From Chromatiaceae bacterium (lineage in GTDB: Bacteria > Pseudomonadota > Gammaproteobacteria > Chromatiales > Chromatiaceae): DNA of 64,000 nt. Made by a program: the position numbers and the translations under genes. Each line of letters starts with the position of its first letter. The first letter of the stretch is position 1. The stretch spans positions 1,055,001 through 1,119,000 of the forward strand of contig JACKMX010000002.1 in assembly GCA_024235175.1 (NCBI GenBank), in the 5' to 3' direction. This document shows positions 50,141 through 58,444 of this stretch, piece after piece. The notes beneath the pieces are model-generated. The model ran no database searches. It saw only the letters and a list, made by a program, of their open reading frames with translations, and was not told where the DNA came from.

Positions 50141-52564
50141 GTGCCACTGACTTTCCGGAGCCTGTCAAGTTTTTTGACGGCGCTGATCTTTGCTATCGGC
50201 CTGGCGATACCGGCGCATGCCGTGGATCCGGTTCTGAAGAAGGTGATAGCAGCCGTCTCCTTCGCGCTTGGTGAGCCTGCGCTCAACGATGCACTACCGT
50301 TGATCGAGTGCATCATCGCCAAAGGGCCACTCGCCTGTGTCGATGTCAAGGGCATCGCCGAATCCGAGGGCAAGCAGGCGGTCAAGCAGTATCTGCCCGA
50401 TGACCCGAAGATCAAGGCCACAGTGGAGATCATCAAGGCGGCCTATGCCAGCGATTACCTCAAGGTGCTGGAGTTGGGTGGGGTCAAGCTGTTACCGCCG
50501 CTCAGCTGCGGGGTGGTCATTCAGCTGCCAGGCCCGGTCAAGCAGCTGGTCTGCAACAAGACTTTATTCGGACTGGTGGCGAACGTCTCCGGTCCGGCGT
50601 TCAAGCAACTCATCACCACCGTAAAGAACCCTTCGCTTGGCAACCTCTGGTCGCTGGTCACCGTCATGGATGCCAAACTGGCCTGTGATGTGGTTGAAAA
50701 AACCCTCGGAGATGTGCCGGGACTGGCTGAAGTCTGCGGTCCGTTTGGCGAGGTTATCGAATTGGCGAAGAAAACGGTGGAGCAGGCAGCCAAGGCGGGC
50801 AAGGCGGCGGGTGAGTTTCTGCTGGATACCGGAGAGGACATCATCAACGGGGTCGGGGGCGCATTGGAGGGCGCCTGCAAGGGAATCGGACTTTGTGACA
50901 GCGATGGCAAGAAGCTGATGTCCGCCGACGAGTATTACAAATACCGGCTGTTCCCATGGGTGCACGACCGCGTGGTATTGAGATTGGCACAGGGACAGCA
51001 AAACCTCGGACACGATCAGGCATCGGGCAAGGTCTGTCTCAGTTACTATCTTTACGACTTTTACAAATCCATGGCACCCAGTCTGGCGGACAAAGTAAAA
51101 ATGGCTTGCGACAATCTCGGCGCCAGGCTGCACAAGGACGCCGATGCGCTGGCTAAGGCGTTCGCTGCTGCCCCCGGACCCTATTTTGACAGTGGGGTAA
51201 AGAGCCTGATTCCGACACTGGCGGTCGAGGGTTACAGCCAGAACAAGAGCGCGGATTATCGCAAATTCATCGTCTCCACCTGCCTGCCCAACATGCGCAA
51301 AACCTTTCCGATACCCGAACCGATCGGCAAGGGCCTGACCGCCTGGGATCTCACCTGCAATAAGATTGGTGGACTCTTCACGACTGCTTACCAGGCAGAA
51401 GAGCAGAAGCTGACAGGTATCATCCAGAAGCTGGTGGCTGGCGGCTGCTTTCCGCCGGCCGGGTGGAACGCAACACAGGGGATCAAGCTGCAGTGCAACA
51501 GCTATCCAGGATATCAGGAGTGTCTGCAGGCGCTGTCGTCCGGGCTGGAGCAGAAACACTGCAGCGTCGATCATCAAAAGGCGGATACCAAACTGGCCAA
51601 GGCGATCGCCGCTGAACTGGGCAGCAAGCGCTGTCGTGCGGAGGGCACGAATGTGATCTGCGGTCGACCCTGGAAGGAGAAGAAGTGCGCGGCATTGCGC
51701 ACGCTCATGAGCGCCGGTGTGGAGGGCAGCCAGGTGCAGTGCAAAGGCGACGCCGTCATGCTGGCCGGATTCCTGGTGCTTTCCCAGCAGGCCGCGCAGA
51801 TCGTCAAGACGCTTAACGGTGCTTCCGGGTCGAAAGAAGCCCCCGCTACCACCCAGGGGACGGCAGGGAGTTGGAAGCCTGGCACAGGCAACTGCAGGAG
51901 CACCTGGGATCCGCTGGCGATCACCTGTCAGCAGCCGGACAAGCTCTCCGAACACCCGGAGATCAATCTGCCGGCCTGTCCCACCGATCCGAACCAGGAT
52001 GGCGCGGACCAGCCCTGTTACGACGGTCCCATATCATGGAAGATGACGAAAGAGGCGATGGAGAAGGCTGAAATGAAGCAGGTTCCGTTGCTGCCCCCGC
52101 TTGAATCGGGTGCCGGGAGTGGAAGCCGGGCGGAACCGGCTCAACTGAAAAGAGGGCTGGATATGCCGGCAGTGCAGACGGGCAGAGCCGCGCTCGCACC
52201 AGCAATTCCGGTAGTTCCTGTACCGCCCAGCCGCACTCCGCCGGCAATCCGCTCAGCCGTGCCGATGCGGCCAATGGTACCGGCGGCGCCCACACTTCCA
52301 AGTCGCACAGCGCCAGCAACGCCCTCGGGTGTGCCGGTGCTGCCGATGGCACCGGCATTACCGGGCCGTGCTCAGCCATCTGCGCCAGTGGGCACGCCTG
52401 TTCCTCCTGTGACACCTGCCCTGCCTGGCCGTAGCGCATTGCCGCCGCCGACACCCGCTGCATCCGGCAGGGAGCAACTGCCACGGGCGATGCCACAAGT
52501 TGCACCTATCGCACCTGTACCTTTGCCCGCACCGATGGGTTCGGTTCGCTCTGCACCTCGATAG
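50141..52564 (+). CDS. Exported cysteine-rich protein with proline-rich tail
   Basis: An 807-residue protein starting at GTG 50141 with GGAG upstream. A signal peptide (FLTALIFAIGLAIPAHA) leads into a helical region of about 630 residues holding 24 cysteines, an even number that suits twelve disulfides (for example LPLIECIIAKGPLACVDVKG, CNSYPGYQECLQAL, NCRSTWDPLAITC). A proline/alanine-rich tail of about 160 residues follows, with PVxPxxPxRxxPAxPSxxPx repeats similar in style to the tail of the preceding protein. No family is recognised. The shared tail style and tight spacing indicate joint action of the two. Confidence 0.75.
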   Translation: MPLTFRSLSSFLTALIFAIGLAIPAHAVDPVLKKVIAAVSFALGEPALNDALPLIECIIAKGPLACVDVKGIAESEGKQAVKQYLPDDPKIKATVEIIKAAYASDYLKVLELGGVKLLPPLSCGVVIQLPGPVKQLVCNKTLFGLVANVSGPAFKQLITTVKNPSLGNLWSLVTVMDAKLACDVVEKTLGDVPGLAEVCGPFGEVIELAKKTVEQAAKAGKAAGEFLLDTGEDIINGVGGALEGACKGIGLCDSDGKKLMSADEYYKYRLFPWVHDRVVLRLAQGQQNLGHDQASGKVCLSYYLYDFYKSMAPSLADKVKMACDNLGARLHKDADALAKAFAAAPGPYFDSGVKSLIPTLAVEGYSQNKSADYRKFIVSTCLPNMRKTFPIPEPIGKGLTAWDLTCNKIGGLFTTAYQAEEQKLTGIIQKLVAGGCFPPAGWNATQGIKLQCNSYPGYQECLQALSSGLEQKHCSVDHQKADTKLAKAIAAELGSKRCRAEGTNVICGRPWKEKKCAALRTLMSAGVEGSQVQCKGDAVMLAGFLVLSQQAAQIVKTLNGASGSKEAPATTQGTAGSWKPGTGNCRSTWDPLAITCQQPDKLSEHPEINLPACPTDPNQDGADQPCYDGPISWKMTKEAMEKAEMKQVPLLPPLESGAGSGSRAEPAQLKRGLDMPAVQTGRAALAPAIPVVPVPPSRTPPAIRSAVPMRPMVPAAPTLPSRTAPATPSGVPVLPMAPALPGRAQPSAPVGTPVPPVTPALPGRSALPPPTPAASGREQLPRAMPQVAPIAPVPLPAPMGSVRSAPR

Positions 52565-52883
52565 AAAACGGATCCTGATCCCTGCTTGGGTATAAAACAC
52601 CCTTCGGCAGGCTCAGTAGAAAAGGGGACGGAGGGCAATGACACATACTTAACCACAATCGTCGAGTAGTCGACTAGCCGACACAGATTATTTCTTCCGG
52701 AAAACGCCGTAAATACGTCCATGTAGGCTCGACAGTGGCATCCCTGCCACTGGCGTTTGCTCCAGAAACAACCCGTATCGGCTTAAACTACGTGCCATTC
52801 GGGACGGAGGGAATAAAAAATAATCCCTCCCTCCCCTTTTCGCTTAAGTCGTGGCACTGACTATGCTCTTTCAGTCTTCGGGA
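52565..52883. other. Intergenic region holding repeat copy C
   Basis: No gene is supported. It contains repeat copy C at 52626-52815 and the end of the ParD gene. A CTTCGGCAGGCTCAGTAG motif at about 52602 is a fragment of another extragenic repeat. Confidence 0.5.
52626..52815. repeat. Repeat-family copy C with GACGGAGGG edges
   Basis: The core 52636-52800 is, in reverse orientation, closely similar to copies A and B (TTTAAGCCGATACGGGTTGT... CGACTACTCGACGATTGTGG). Here the outer arms are GGGACGGAGGG rather than GGTCAGAGAA, as if the same core had been combined with the other hairpin family. Confidence 0.8.
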
Positions 52884-53147
52884 TCACTCCCACTCATCAT
52901 CAGGCAGTTCCCACCAGGTGCGCATCCCGGCAAGGAATTCCTGCGGCGAGAATGCTTCGACCAATGGGCTTGCCTCACCGGCCGCCAGTTTGGCCCGCAG
53001 AGCTTCGAGCTTCAGCTCGTCCTCCTCCAGACGACGCAAACCGGCGCGCACCGCCTCACTGACCGACTGAAACCGGCCCTCGGCGATCTTCTCGCTGACA
53101 AAGGCATCGAAATGATCGCCAAGTGTGACTGAGGTATTTCTGGGCAT
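52884..53147 (-). CDS. parD: ParD-type antitoxin (orphan)
   Basis: An 87-residue ribbon-helix-helix antitoxin: MPRNTSVTLGDHFDAFVSEK, then FQSVSEAVRAGLRRLEEDEL. The C-terminal part (LKLEALRAKLAAGEASPLVE, ending WELPDDEWE) would normally wrap the ParE toxin. In known operons parE follows at once on the same strand, but here repeat copy C follows. So either the toxin gene was lost or this antitoxin acts in trans. A second Met two codons earlier (53153) is possible. Confidence 0.85.
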   Translation of the reverse strand: MPRNTSVTLGDHFDAFVSEKIAEGRFQSVSEAVRAGLRRLEEDELKLEALRAKLAAGEASPLVEAFSPQEFLAGMRTWWELPDDEWE

Positions 53148-53198
53148 ATCCACCCTCTTCTACAGAAAATGAAAAAAAGAGGCATTTGCTCATACTCT

Positions 53199-54065
53199 CT
53201 ATTCGATCAGCGGTGAGACCAGTACCGGCTGGTCGAGATCGAGTCCATCTTTTCCACACTTCAATGAGGCCAAGTTTACCGCCGCCTGTAGTGCCGCCGG
53301 CCAGGTTTCGTCCCGGCATAGGCCCGAGATCATTGCTGCGTTGAACACGTCACCCGCACCAATTGTGTCGACGACCGTGGGCAGATTGGGGGCACATGCT
53401 TGCAGCAGCCTACCGTCGTGATCTATCCCCCAAGCACCCTCACTCCCCCAGGTACAGGTCGCAACTTGTCCCTTCTTCAAACCAAGCAGAAGCGCTGGCG
53501 CATCCTTATAACCCCTTGCTCTGGCATAGTCGTGCGAGAAGAACAGCAAGTCGGCACGTTCGAATAAGTCCTCGATACCCGGCCTGGGCTTTTCCACTTC
53601 TAATGAGATACGCAACCAGGGTAGATCACGAGCATACAACAACATTCGCGTCAACTGCCCGACTGCCCGCCCCTCAAAATGTAACCAATCGAAGCGACGT
53701 AAGTCGATCCGCGAAAATGCTTCGAAGGCATATTCCGGCGCATCCCGGTAGTGCACGATACTGCGCGAGCCGTTGTCTCTATTCAAGGTGATATATGAAG
53801 TGGGCAGCACCGCACCTGGCAGCCGCATTGCCAGTGCATAGTCGACACCATAGTGACTAAAGGTCTGTTCGACGAGCCCGGATGACGCTGGCAAATTACC
53901 GGCCCAGGATGTGTTCACTCCAAGTTGCGACAGCACAATTGCGGTATTGGCCGCATTACCCCCCATACGCTGCGTCTGGGACAGTGCGCGCACCTCGCTG
54001 TTTTCAGCAGGATAGCCTTCCACCTGATTAACGATATCGAGTGTGGCGATACCGACGCACAGCAC
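53199..54065 (-). CDS. PfkB-family sugar kinase (ketohexokinase-like)
   Basis: A 288-residue ribokinase-fold enzyme. The N-terminal substrate motif is CVGIATLDIVNQVEGYPAEN, then QRMGGNAANTAIVLSQLG. The ATP site with catalytic Asp is TVVDTIGAGDVFNAAMISGL (Asp about 240). It is ketohexokinase-like in length and layout, so it likely phosphorylates a sugar or nucleoside with ATP; the substrate is unknown. I chose the GTG at 54065 because the family begins there; longer frames pass through the upstream hairpin. An SDR gene lies upstream on the same strand and may share the transcript. Confidence 0.82.
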   Translation of the reverse strand: MLCVGIATLDIVNQVEGYPAENSEVRALSQTQRMGGNAANTAIVLSQLGVNTSWAGNLPASSGLVEQTFSHYGVDYALAMRLPGAVLPTSYITLNRDNGSRSIVHYRDAPEYAFEAFSRIDLRRFDWLHFEGRAVGQLTRMLLYARDLPWLRISLEVEKPRPGIEDLFERADLLFFSHDYARARGYKDAPALLLGLKKGQVATCTWGSEGAWGIDHDGRLLQACAPNLPTVVDTIGAGDVFNAAMISGLCRDETWPAALQAAVNLASLKCGKDGLDLDQPVLVSPLIE

Positions 54066-54076
54066 TCGGGAAGTGG

Positions 54077-54118
54077 TGACGGAGGGAATTAATTTTGATC
54101 CATCTGTCACCTTTTTAC
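54077..54118. repeat. GTGACGGAGGG hairpin repeat between SDR and kinase genes
   Basis: GTGACGGAGGGAATTAATTT, followed by TGATCCATCTGTCACCTTTTT, repeats the terminator at 37545-37588 with a few changes. It lies 12 bases upstream of the kinase start. In the minus-strand direction it has no T tract, so it may only regulate read-through from the SDR gene. Confidence 0.7.
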
Positions 54119-54151
54119 GCGCAAGACAATTCTGAGGATGCGCGTTACGCA

Positions 54152-54865
54152 TCACCAGTCTATCCGTTCTCCGTGCCTGAAGAACCCGCCGCTTGGCCCG
54201 TCGTCTGGAAGCATGGCGGCCCAGACGATGCCGGCGGCTCCCTCTACGCACGTCAGCGGTGCTTCCTTACCGCCCATCTCGGTTTTCACCCAGCCGGGGC
54301 AGACGGAGTTGATCTTGACGTTGGAAGTCCGCCATTCGTCTGCCAGGATCCGGGTGACAGCATTGAGCGCCGTCTTGGAGAGGCGGTAACCGGGACAGCA
54401 GCCGTTCATCTCGCTGAGTTGTCCCATACCGGAAGAGACGTTCACCACGCGTCCGTGGTTTTTCATCAACGGCATCAATAGTTGACAGAGGCGCAGCGGG
54501 CCGAGCGTGTTGGTCTCGAATCCCTCACGGATAGCTTCCATGTCTGCGTTGGCAGCAGCACTCTGGCCGCTGTCGGGTGCCGGATCCGGGAAGATACCCG
54601 CATTGTTCACCAGCACTTCCAGGCCGCTCTCTTTGACGCGTAAGTACTCTGCCAACTGCTGTATCGACGCCTCGCTGGTGACGTCCAGCGGATGGAATTC
54701 GACCTCCAATCCCTCAGCCTGCAAGGCCGAGGCGGCATCAATGCCTTCCGCCACGCGGCGCGCCGTCAGAATAACCCGGTAGCCTCGCTGAGCGAGTTGG
54801 CGGCAGGTTTCGTATCCCAGACCGCGGTAAGCTCCGGTGACGATGGCAACTGGGTTTTCCGGCAT
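54152..54865 (-). CDS. Short-chain dehydrogenase/reductase
   Basis: A 237-residue classical SDR. The NADP(H)-binding TGAYRGLG (about 10-17), the structural NNAG (about 86-89), the catalytic Ser in VNVSSGMGQ and the YRLSK motif (Tyr and Lys) are all present, followed by VCPGWVKTEMGG. It resembles carbonyl-reductase-like members that reduce ketones or quinones; the real substrate is unknown. Start ATG at 54865 has GGAGAGAG upstream. The next gene downstream on the strand encodes the PfkB kinase. Confidence 0.9.
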   Translation of the reverse strand: MPENPVAIVTGAYRGLGYETCRQLAQRGYRVILTARRVAEGIDAASALQAEGLEVEFHPLDVTSEASIQQLAEYLRVKESGLEVLVNNAGIFPDPAPDSGQSAAANADMEAIREGFETNTLGPLRLCQLLMPLMKNHGRVVNVSSGMGQLSEMNGCCPGYRLSKTALNAVTRILADEWRTSNVKINSVCPGWVKTEMGGKEAPLTCVEGAAGIVWAAMLPDDGPSGGFFRHGERIDW

Positions 54866-55418
54866 CTCTCTCTCCTGATGTTGTTGAACTGACCACCGAC
54901 CGGTATCTCCCGATTCCCGATCGATGCACCATTTGTCAGCAGACCAGAACTGTTCTGCTCGGCCGCTGCTGGCTTTCGAGACAAGTATAGCTTGCCGGGT
55001 TCATGCTGCGTGCACCGCCTGGTCGCAGTTCCCTCAAGACCACCCGTTCGTCACAGATGGGACAAATGATAATTACATAAAATGTGCTGGTTCCTCTTAC
55101 GAGAGAGTGCACGGAAAGCATGATATTCTCTGGTTCCGGTCGTGCACGAAACCTTGTTTCGTTGAAGCAGCGGGGCCCCTGAGTGTGGTGACGCGACAAT
55201 CATAACGTCCGGACTTTTTGTTGTTCTTCAGCCCTATGAGACAGATCTTTAGGGTCCCCTTGGATATGGTGAAAAACACACGGTTTTCCGCAGCTCTGAA
55301 TTCAATTCCGGGACCCAATGGGGTGATTTCTTTGGGTACCCATGTGTTCAGTGTGGCTGGTACAGGATATCGAAATATGCCATCCGATTTTCACCCGATA
55401 ATCCGTAACTCTATTTTT
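54866..55418. other. Region without a supported gene
   Basis: A minus-strand frame (54936-55199) contains CPICDERVVLRELRPGG, which could be a zinc-ribbon fragment, but no start or family fits. The rest appears to be decayed DNA next to an IS21 remnant. Confidence 0.35.
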
Positions 55419-55850
55419 CTATGGGGGCCTGAGGGCGGGCTTGTTGAGCTGTTCAAAAGCCTGTTGACGGTTGCCGGGAAGTTGTTTGAACAGTTTCTGA
55501 TTCAGCTCGATAAGCAAGGCACAGATGCACTGATTGGGTTCAGCCATCGAGAAGAAGGTGTGGTAGCGCAGACGCGCCAGGATCCATCGTTCGACGAGTT
55601 GTACGCTCATCTCCTCCTTCGATTTATCTTTCGGTTTATAGGGACGCGCCGGGATCACCGCAACCTGGTAGTGCGAGGCGAGTTGCCGGTAACTGGGATT
55701 CAGATGAGGGTCATAACGACAGGCATTGGAGACGCCGCTTTTCAGGTTATCCGGGACAACAATGACACTGGTTCCAGCGAAGAATTCAAAGGCCCGCACG
55801 GCGGCTACCGTGGCGGGCCAACTCCTCCCTTTGGTTGTAATGGAAAGGGC
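55419..55850 (-). pseudogene. IS21-family transposase (IstA) fragment
   Basis: On the minus strand the sequence VRAFEFFAGTSVIVVPDNLK, then SGVSNACRYDPHLNPSYRQL, VAVIPARPYKPKDKSKEEMS and VERWILARLRYHTFFSMAE is the core of IstA, including the PDNLK and PARPYKPKDK motifs with one of the catalytic Asp residues. Both ends of the gene are missing, and no istB ATPase is nearby. It is a relic of about 140 codons. Confidence 0.85.
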
Positions 55851-56319
55851 TTTAGTGTGATGAATTTGTCGGAACTGTCCAGTTTAGCCGATCAGTCGTG
55901 CCGCTTTTTTAACCGGAATTTGTCAATATCCCAATGAGTGCGGTACAAAGTTGCGTGGAATAAAAGCCACCGCGGATTACGCTTTAATGTGCGATACAAC
56001 AGCGGTTAGGCTGCCCGCACCTCGATAGAACTCAATTCCTGCATAGCCCGAACAACTGCTTCGCGTTCGGCTTCACCGAATTCTTCAGAGATAGGCAAAA
56101 CTTCGGGCCTCAGCAGTTCGTGAACGGTCATGCCCAATTGCTTCATAATCCAGGCCGTAGCGGTTAACGATCACCTTGACCTGCACGCCTTTCTCATCCA
56201 AAACATACAGAAACTCGCAATAATCCAGAGAGTTGACTGGTTTATTGTTTGGGAGTAATTTGCCGGCGCGATTGTAGGCCCCTCCCCTCGATCGTCACAG
56301 ATCCAAAGCATGTGAAAGG
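55851..56319. other. Mostly decayed DNA between two recombinase remnants
   Basis: It holds one small minus-strand frame (56006-56146) described separately; the sequence before that frame continues in another register (CEFLYVLDEKGVQVKVIVNR), suggesting a frameshifted gene. Nothing else is recognised. Confidence 0.4.
56006..56146 (-). pseudogene. Small unidentified frame, possibly frameshifted gene
   Basis: A 46-codon minus-strand frame: MKQLGMTVHELLRPEVLPIS, then EEFGEAEREAVVRAMQELSS. An upstream segment in a different register, LDYCEFLYVLDEKGVQVKVI, then VNRYGLDYEA, looks like the preceding part of the same protein. A one-base shift near 56146 would join them. Family unknown; regarded as decayed. 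Confidence 0.35.
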
Positions 56320-56658
56320 AAGGCAGGCAGCCAGAGATATATTCATCGTGATGATAGATGGTGGATTCCGGATCAATGAAGCGAGTGTTTTGAAACGGTC
56401 AAGAATAACCGTGCACTGGAAGCTGCATTTCAGCGAGCTGGTGTGACTGATATTTCATCGCACAATCTGAGAAAGACATTCGCTATAGGATTGTTGAATC
56501 GTGGTGCTGCAATTAATGATATGCAGCATTTGTTGGGCCATTCGTCTGTGAAGATAACTGAGCAGGCGTATGTTGCATTTGTAAAGAATGAGCGGTTCAG
56601 GCAGACGATTGATTTGTTGGATCAGCCAGTGCAGCCGATGTTGAAGGTGGTGAAGTGA
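56320..56658 (+). pseudogene. Tyrosine recombinase remnant
   Basis: Two frames carry parts of an integrase. The first (about 56320-56406) reads ARDIFIVMIDGGFRINEASV, the part around the first catalytic Arg. The second (about 56407-56658) reads RALEAAFQRAGVTDISSHNL, then RKTFAIGLLNRGAAINDMQH, LLGHSSVKITEQAY: the HxLRKTF, LGH and nucleophile Tyr of the family. A deletion and frame change lie between them, so it is inactive. It sits next to toxin-antitoxin genes, as a mobile-island leftover might. Confidence 0.8.
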
Positions 56659-56716
56659 TAGTAACAGTGCAATTTTGATTTCAAGTGCTCTTGATCAGTG
56701 TTCGAACCCCGGTTTT

Positions 56717-57079
56717 TCAAACCGTATACGGCATGCGCACGTCCGGAGCATCAGTTGGAAAGTCCTTTTGGTTCCTGCTTACCAGTAGTGCGCTTTCACT
56801 CCTGGCAGTGGCCCAGGTGATGGCGTCGGGTAGGCGAATTCGGTGCTCTCGCCGTATTTTAACAGCAAGCTCTGCGACAGAGCTATTGACTGGAATCAGC
56901 TGAAAACCGGAGAGAAAGGCGCGAACGGTGGCTTCCTCGCGCTCGGTGGCACCCGCCATCACCTCCATCCAAGTAATGGTACTGATAAGGCGGTTGTCGT
57001 AACGACCGATTTCGTTGCGTGCTGCTTCGATGCCGTTGAGGTAATCGATGAGGATGTTGGTGTCGAGCAGCGCCTTCAC
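56717..57079 (-). CDS. vapC: VapC-type PIN toxin
   Basis: A 120-residue PIN-domain RNase. The acidic metal-binding residues are in place: ALLDTNILIDYL (Asp6), WMEVMAG (Glu), LPDAITWATA (Asp) and LVSRNQKDF (Asp). VapC toxins cleave tRNA or rRNA and are held inactive by VapB. Its ATG overlaps the stop of the antitoxin gene by four bases (ATGA). A decayed fragment of a near-identical gene is at 38989-39040. Confidence 0.92.
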   Translation of the reverse strand: MKALLDTNILIDYLNGIEAARNEIGRYDNRLISTITWMEVMAGATEREEATVRAFLSGFQLIPVNSSVAELAVKIRREHRIRLPDAITWATARSESALLVSRNQKDFPTDAPDVRMPYTV

Positions 57080-57297
57080 TTATCCCACTCTTCGCGCATC
57101 TTCTCCTGATAGGCGACACTGTTGTGTGGCTTATTGCGCCACAGACCGAACGCCGCCGTTCCTGCCCTCCCCTGATGTCGAGCAAGGTACTCAGCTACGG
57201 CACGACGCATCAGTTCGGCGCGGGAGAGCCCTTCCTGCTCACCGAGGGTCCTGAGCGCCTCGATCTGTTGCTTGGGAATATCGACGATGGTTCTCAT
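57076..57297 (-). CDS. vapB: Ribbon-helix-helix antitoxin (VapB-like)
   Basis: A 73-residue antitoxin. The ribbon-helix-helix is MRTIVDIPKQQIEALRTLGE, then GLSRAELMRRAVAEYLARHQ. The C-terminal part (AFGLWRNKPHNSVAYQEKMR) is the toxin-binding tail. The gene precedes vapC and overlaps it by four bases. An inverted repeat 19 bases upstream is the probable operator for self-repression. Confidence 0.9.
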   Translation of the reverse strand: MRTIVDIPKQQIEALRTLGEQEGLSRAELMRRAVAEYLARHQGRAGTAAFGLWRNKPHNSVAYQEKMREEWDK

Positions 57298-57315
57298 GGT
57301 GCAGACTCGTATGAT

Positions 57316-57342
57316 GAATGATAACGTTACTGTATATCATTC
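57316..57342. promoter_or_regulatory. Probable VapB operator
   Basis: GAATGATA (57316-57323) and TATCATTC (57335-57342) are perfect inverted repeats separated by 11 bases, 19 bases upstream of the vapB start. The spacing suits two ribbon-helix-helix dimers. Confidence 0.6.
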
Positions 57343-57767
57343 GATGCGCTCCTGCCTAGACTGGCGAAAGATCAAGTCACCTATATGTTGAATTGCATTG
57401 AATATTGAGCCAATTTTGCATCCGAGCTTGACCCGACAAATGAGTTTCATCTATTTGAAACCTTGAAGAAATGTATGCCTCTAGGTGGTCCACGCAAGCA
57501 CGCAAATCCGGGTCAAACGAGCACGCAATTCATCACCCTTTAATCACCGTACCAGGAAAAGGTTCGGCCAAAAGTGTTGCCCGGGATGGTTTTTCTACGT
57601 TTTCTGCGGAGTTAGGAAGATGAGATCAAGGAGTGCACACAGATTCGCCGACAACCGCTTACGCTACGTTGGCCAGAGAAAATGAAAAGAAGATACTTCC
57701 GCCAACTACTGAAAGGCTTGATCTCAACGTCATTGAAAACATACGCTATCTGCGTATACTTAGTTTG
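57343..57767. other. Intergenic region with the TA-associated repeat, copy 2
   Basis: No gene. Contains the repeat at 57548-57615. An open frame for the next toxin begins at 57633, but its family N terminus is at 57768. Confidence 0.45.
57548..57615. repeat. Dispersed repeat upstream of HigBA (copy 2)
   Basis: CCAGGAAAAGGTTCGGCCAA, then AAGTGTTGCCC...GGTTTTTCT...TGCGGAGTTAGG. It matches 44432-44502 (upstream of the Phd antitoxin). The two copies lie before unrelated toxin-antitoxin systems. Confidence 0.75.
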
Positions 57768-58115
57768 ATGAAACTGGTATTCTTCGAGACCCCACTGTTC
57801 ACTCGTCTGCTTCCAGACTACCTGGACGATGAGTCCTACAGGGCATTGCAACGGGCTCTCCTTGATTACCCAGAACTGGGAGATGTGATGCCCGGCACCG
57901 GTGGATTCAGAAAAGTCCGCTGGGAAGATACCCGCAGACAGAAGGGTAAACGTGGTGGGCTGAGAGTGATCTACTACTACCTCACAGCTGACCACCAAAT
58001 ATGGTTTTTCACCTTATATGACAAGGAAGAGGCAACGGATTTAACCTCCAGCGAGAAACAAACGCTGAAGAAGGCTATTCAAGCCGAACTGGCAGCCAGG
58101 AGACAAAGACGATGA
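57768..58115 (+). CDS. higB: HigB/RelE-type toxin
   Basis: A 115-residue toxin. I chose ATG 57768, where the family begins: MKLVFFETPLFTRLLPDYLD. Conserved elements follow: GDVMPGTGGFRKVRWEDTRR, then GGLRVIYYYLTADHQIWFFT and LYDKEEATDLTSSEKQTLKK. The Arg and Lys residues of the RKVRW and GLRVIYY blocks form the RelE-type mRNA-cleaving site. Its stop overlaps the antitoxin start (58112). The toxin-first order and HTH antitoxin are typical of HigBA. Confidence 0.9.
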   Translation: MKLVFFETPLFTRLLPDYLDDESYRALQRALLDYPELGDVMPGTGGFRKVRWEDTRRQKGKRGGLRVIYYYLTADHQIWFFTLYDKEEATDLTSSEKQTLKKAIQAELAARRQRR

Positions 58116-58444
58116 CTAAAAAACGCAACCTGTTCGATGAGTTAATGGACGGTGTCGATGCGATGCAGCAGCAACGCGCCGGCAAGGCAACCCTGCGCTC
58201 CCATGAAATTGAAGACCTTCCCCCATTAGAAGTGGATGCGGACATGATCCGCGACACCAGAGAGCGTTTGCATGTTTCACGGGCTGTCTTTGCACGTCGG
58301 CTACGCGTCTCTCCCCGCACTCTTGAGAATTGGGAACAGGGCCGTGCCAAACCAAATGCCCAAGCCTCCGCACTTATCCTGATGGTTCGAAAATTTCCAG
58401 ACACACTGGATAAGCTGCGTTCACTAGGAAACCAAGCGGCCTGA
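58112..58444 (+). CDS. higA: HigA-type antitoxin (XRE helix-turn-helix)
   Basis: A 110-residue antitoxin. The helix-turn-helix is IRDTRERLHVSRAVFARRLR, then VSPRTLENWEQGRAKPNAQA (about 47-90). It binds DNA and the toxin and represses the operon. It overlaps higB by four bases. The pair forms an intact toxin-antitoxin unit. A long minus-strand frame antisense to it is not a gene. Confidence 0.92.
   Translation: MTKKRNLFDELMDGVDAMQQQRAGKATLRSHEIEDLPPLEVDADMIRDTRERLHVSRAVFARRLRVSPRTLENWEQGRAKPNAQASALILMVRKFPDTLDKLRSLGNQAA

Noticed and set aside
50564..51955. 463-codon minus-strand frame
   Set aside because: Antisense to the cysteine-rich secreted protein, with no start signal or family.
55218..55937. 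239-codon plus-strand frame
   Set aside because: It runs antisense to the IS21 transposase relic, whose motifs are unmistakable.
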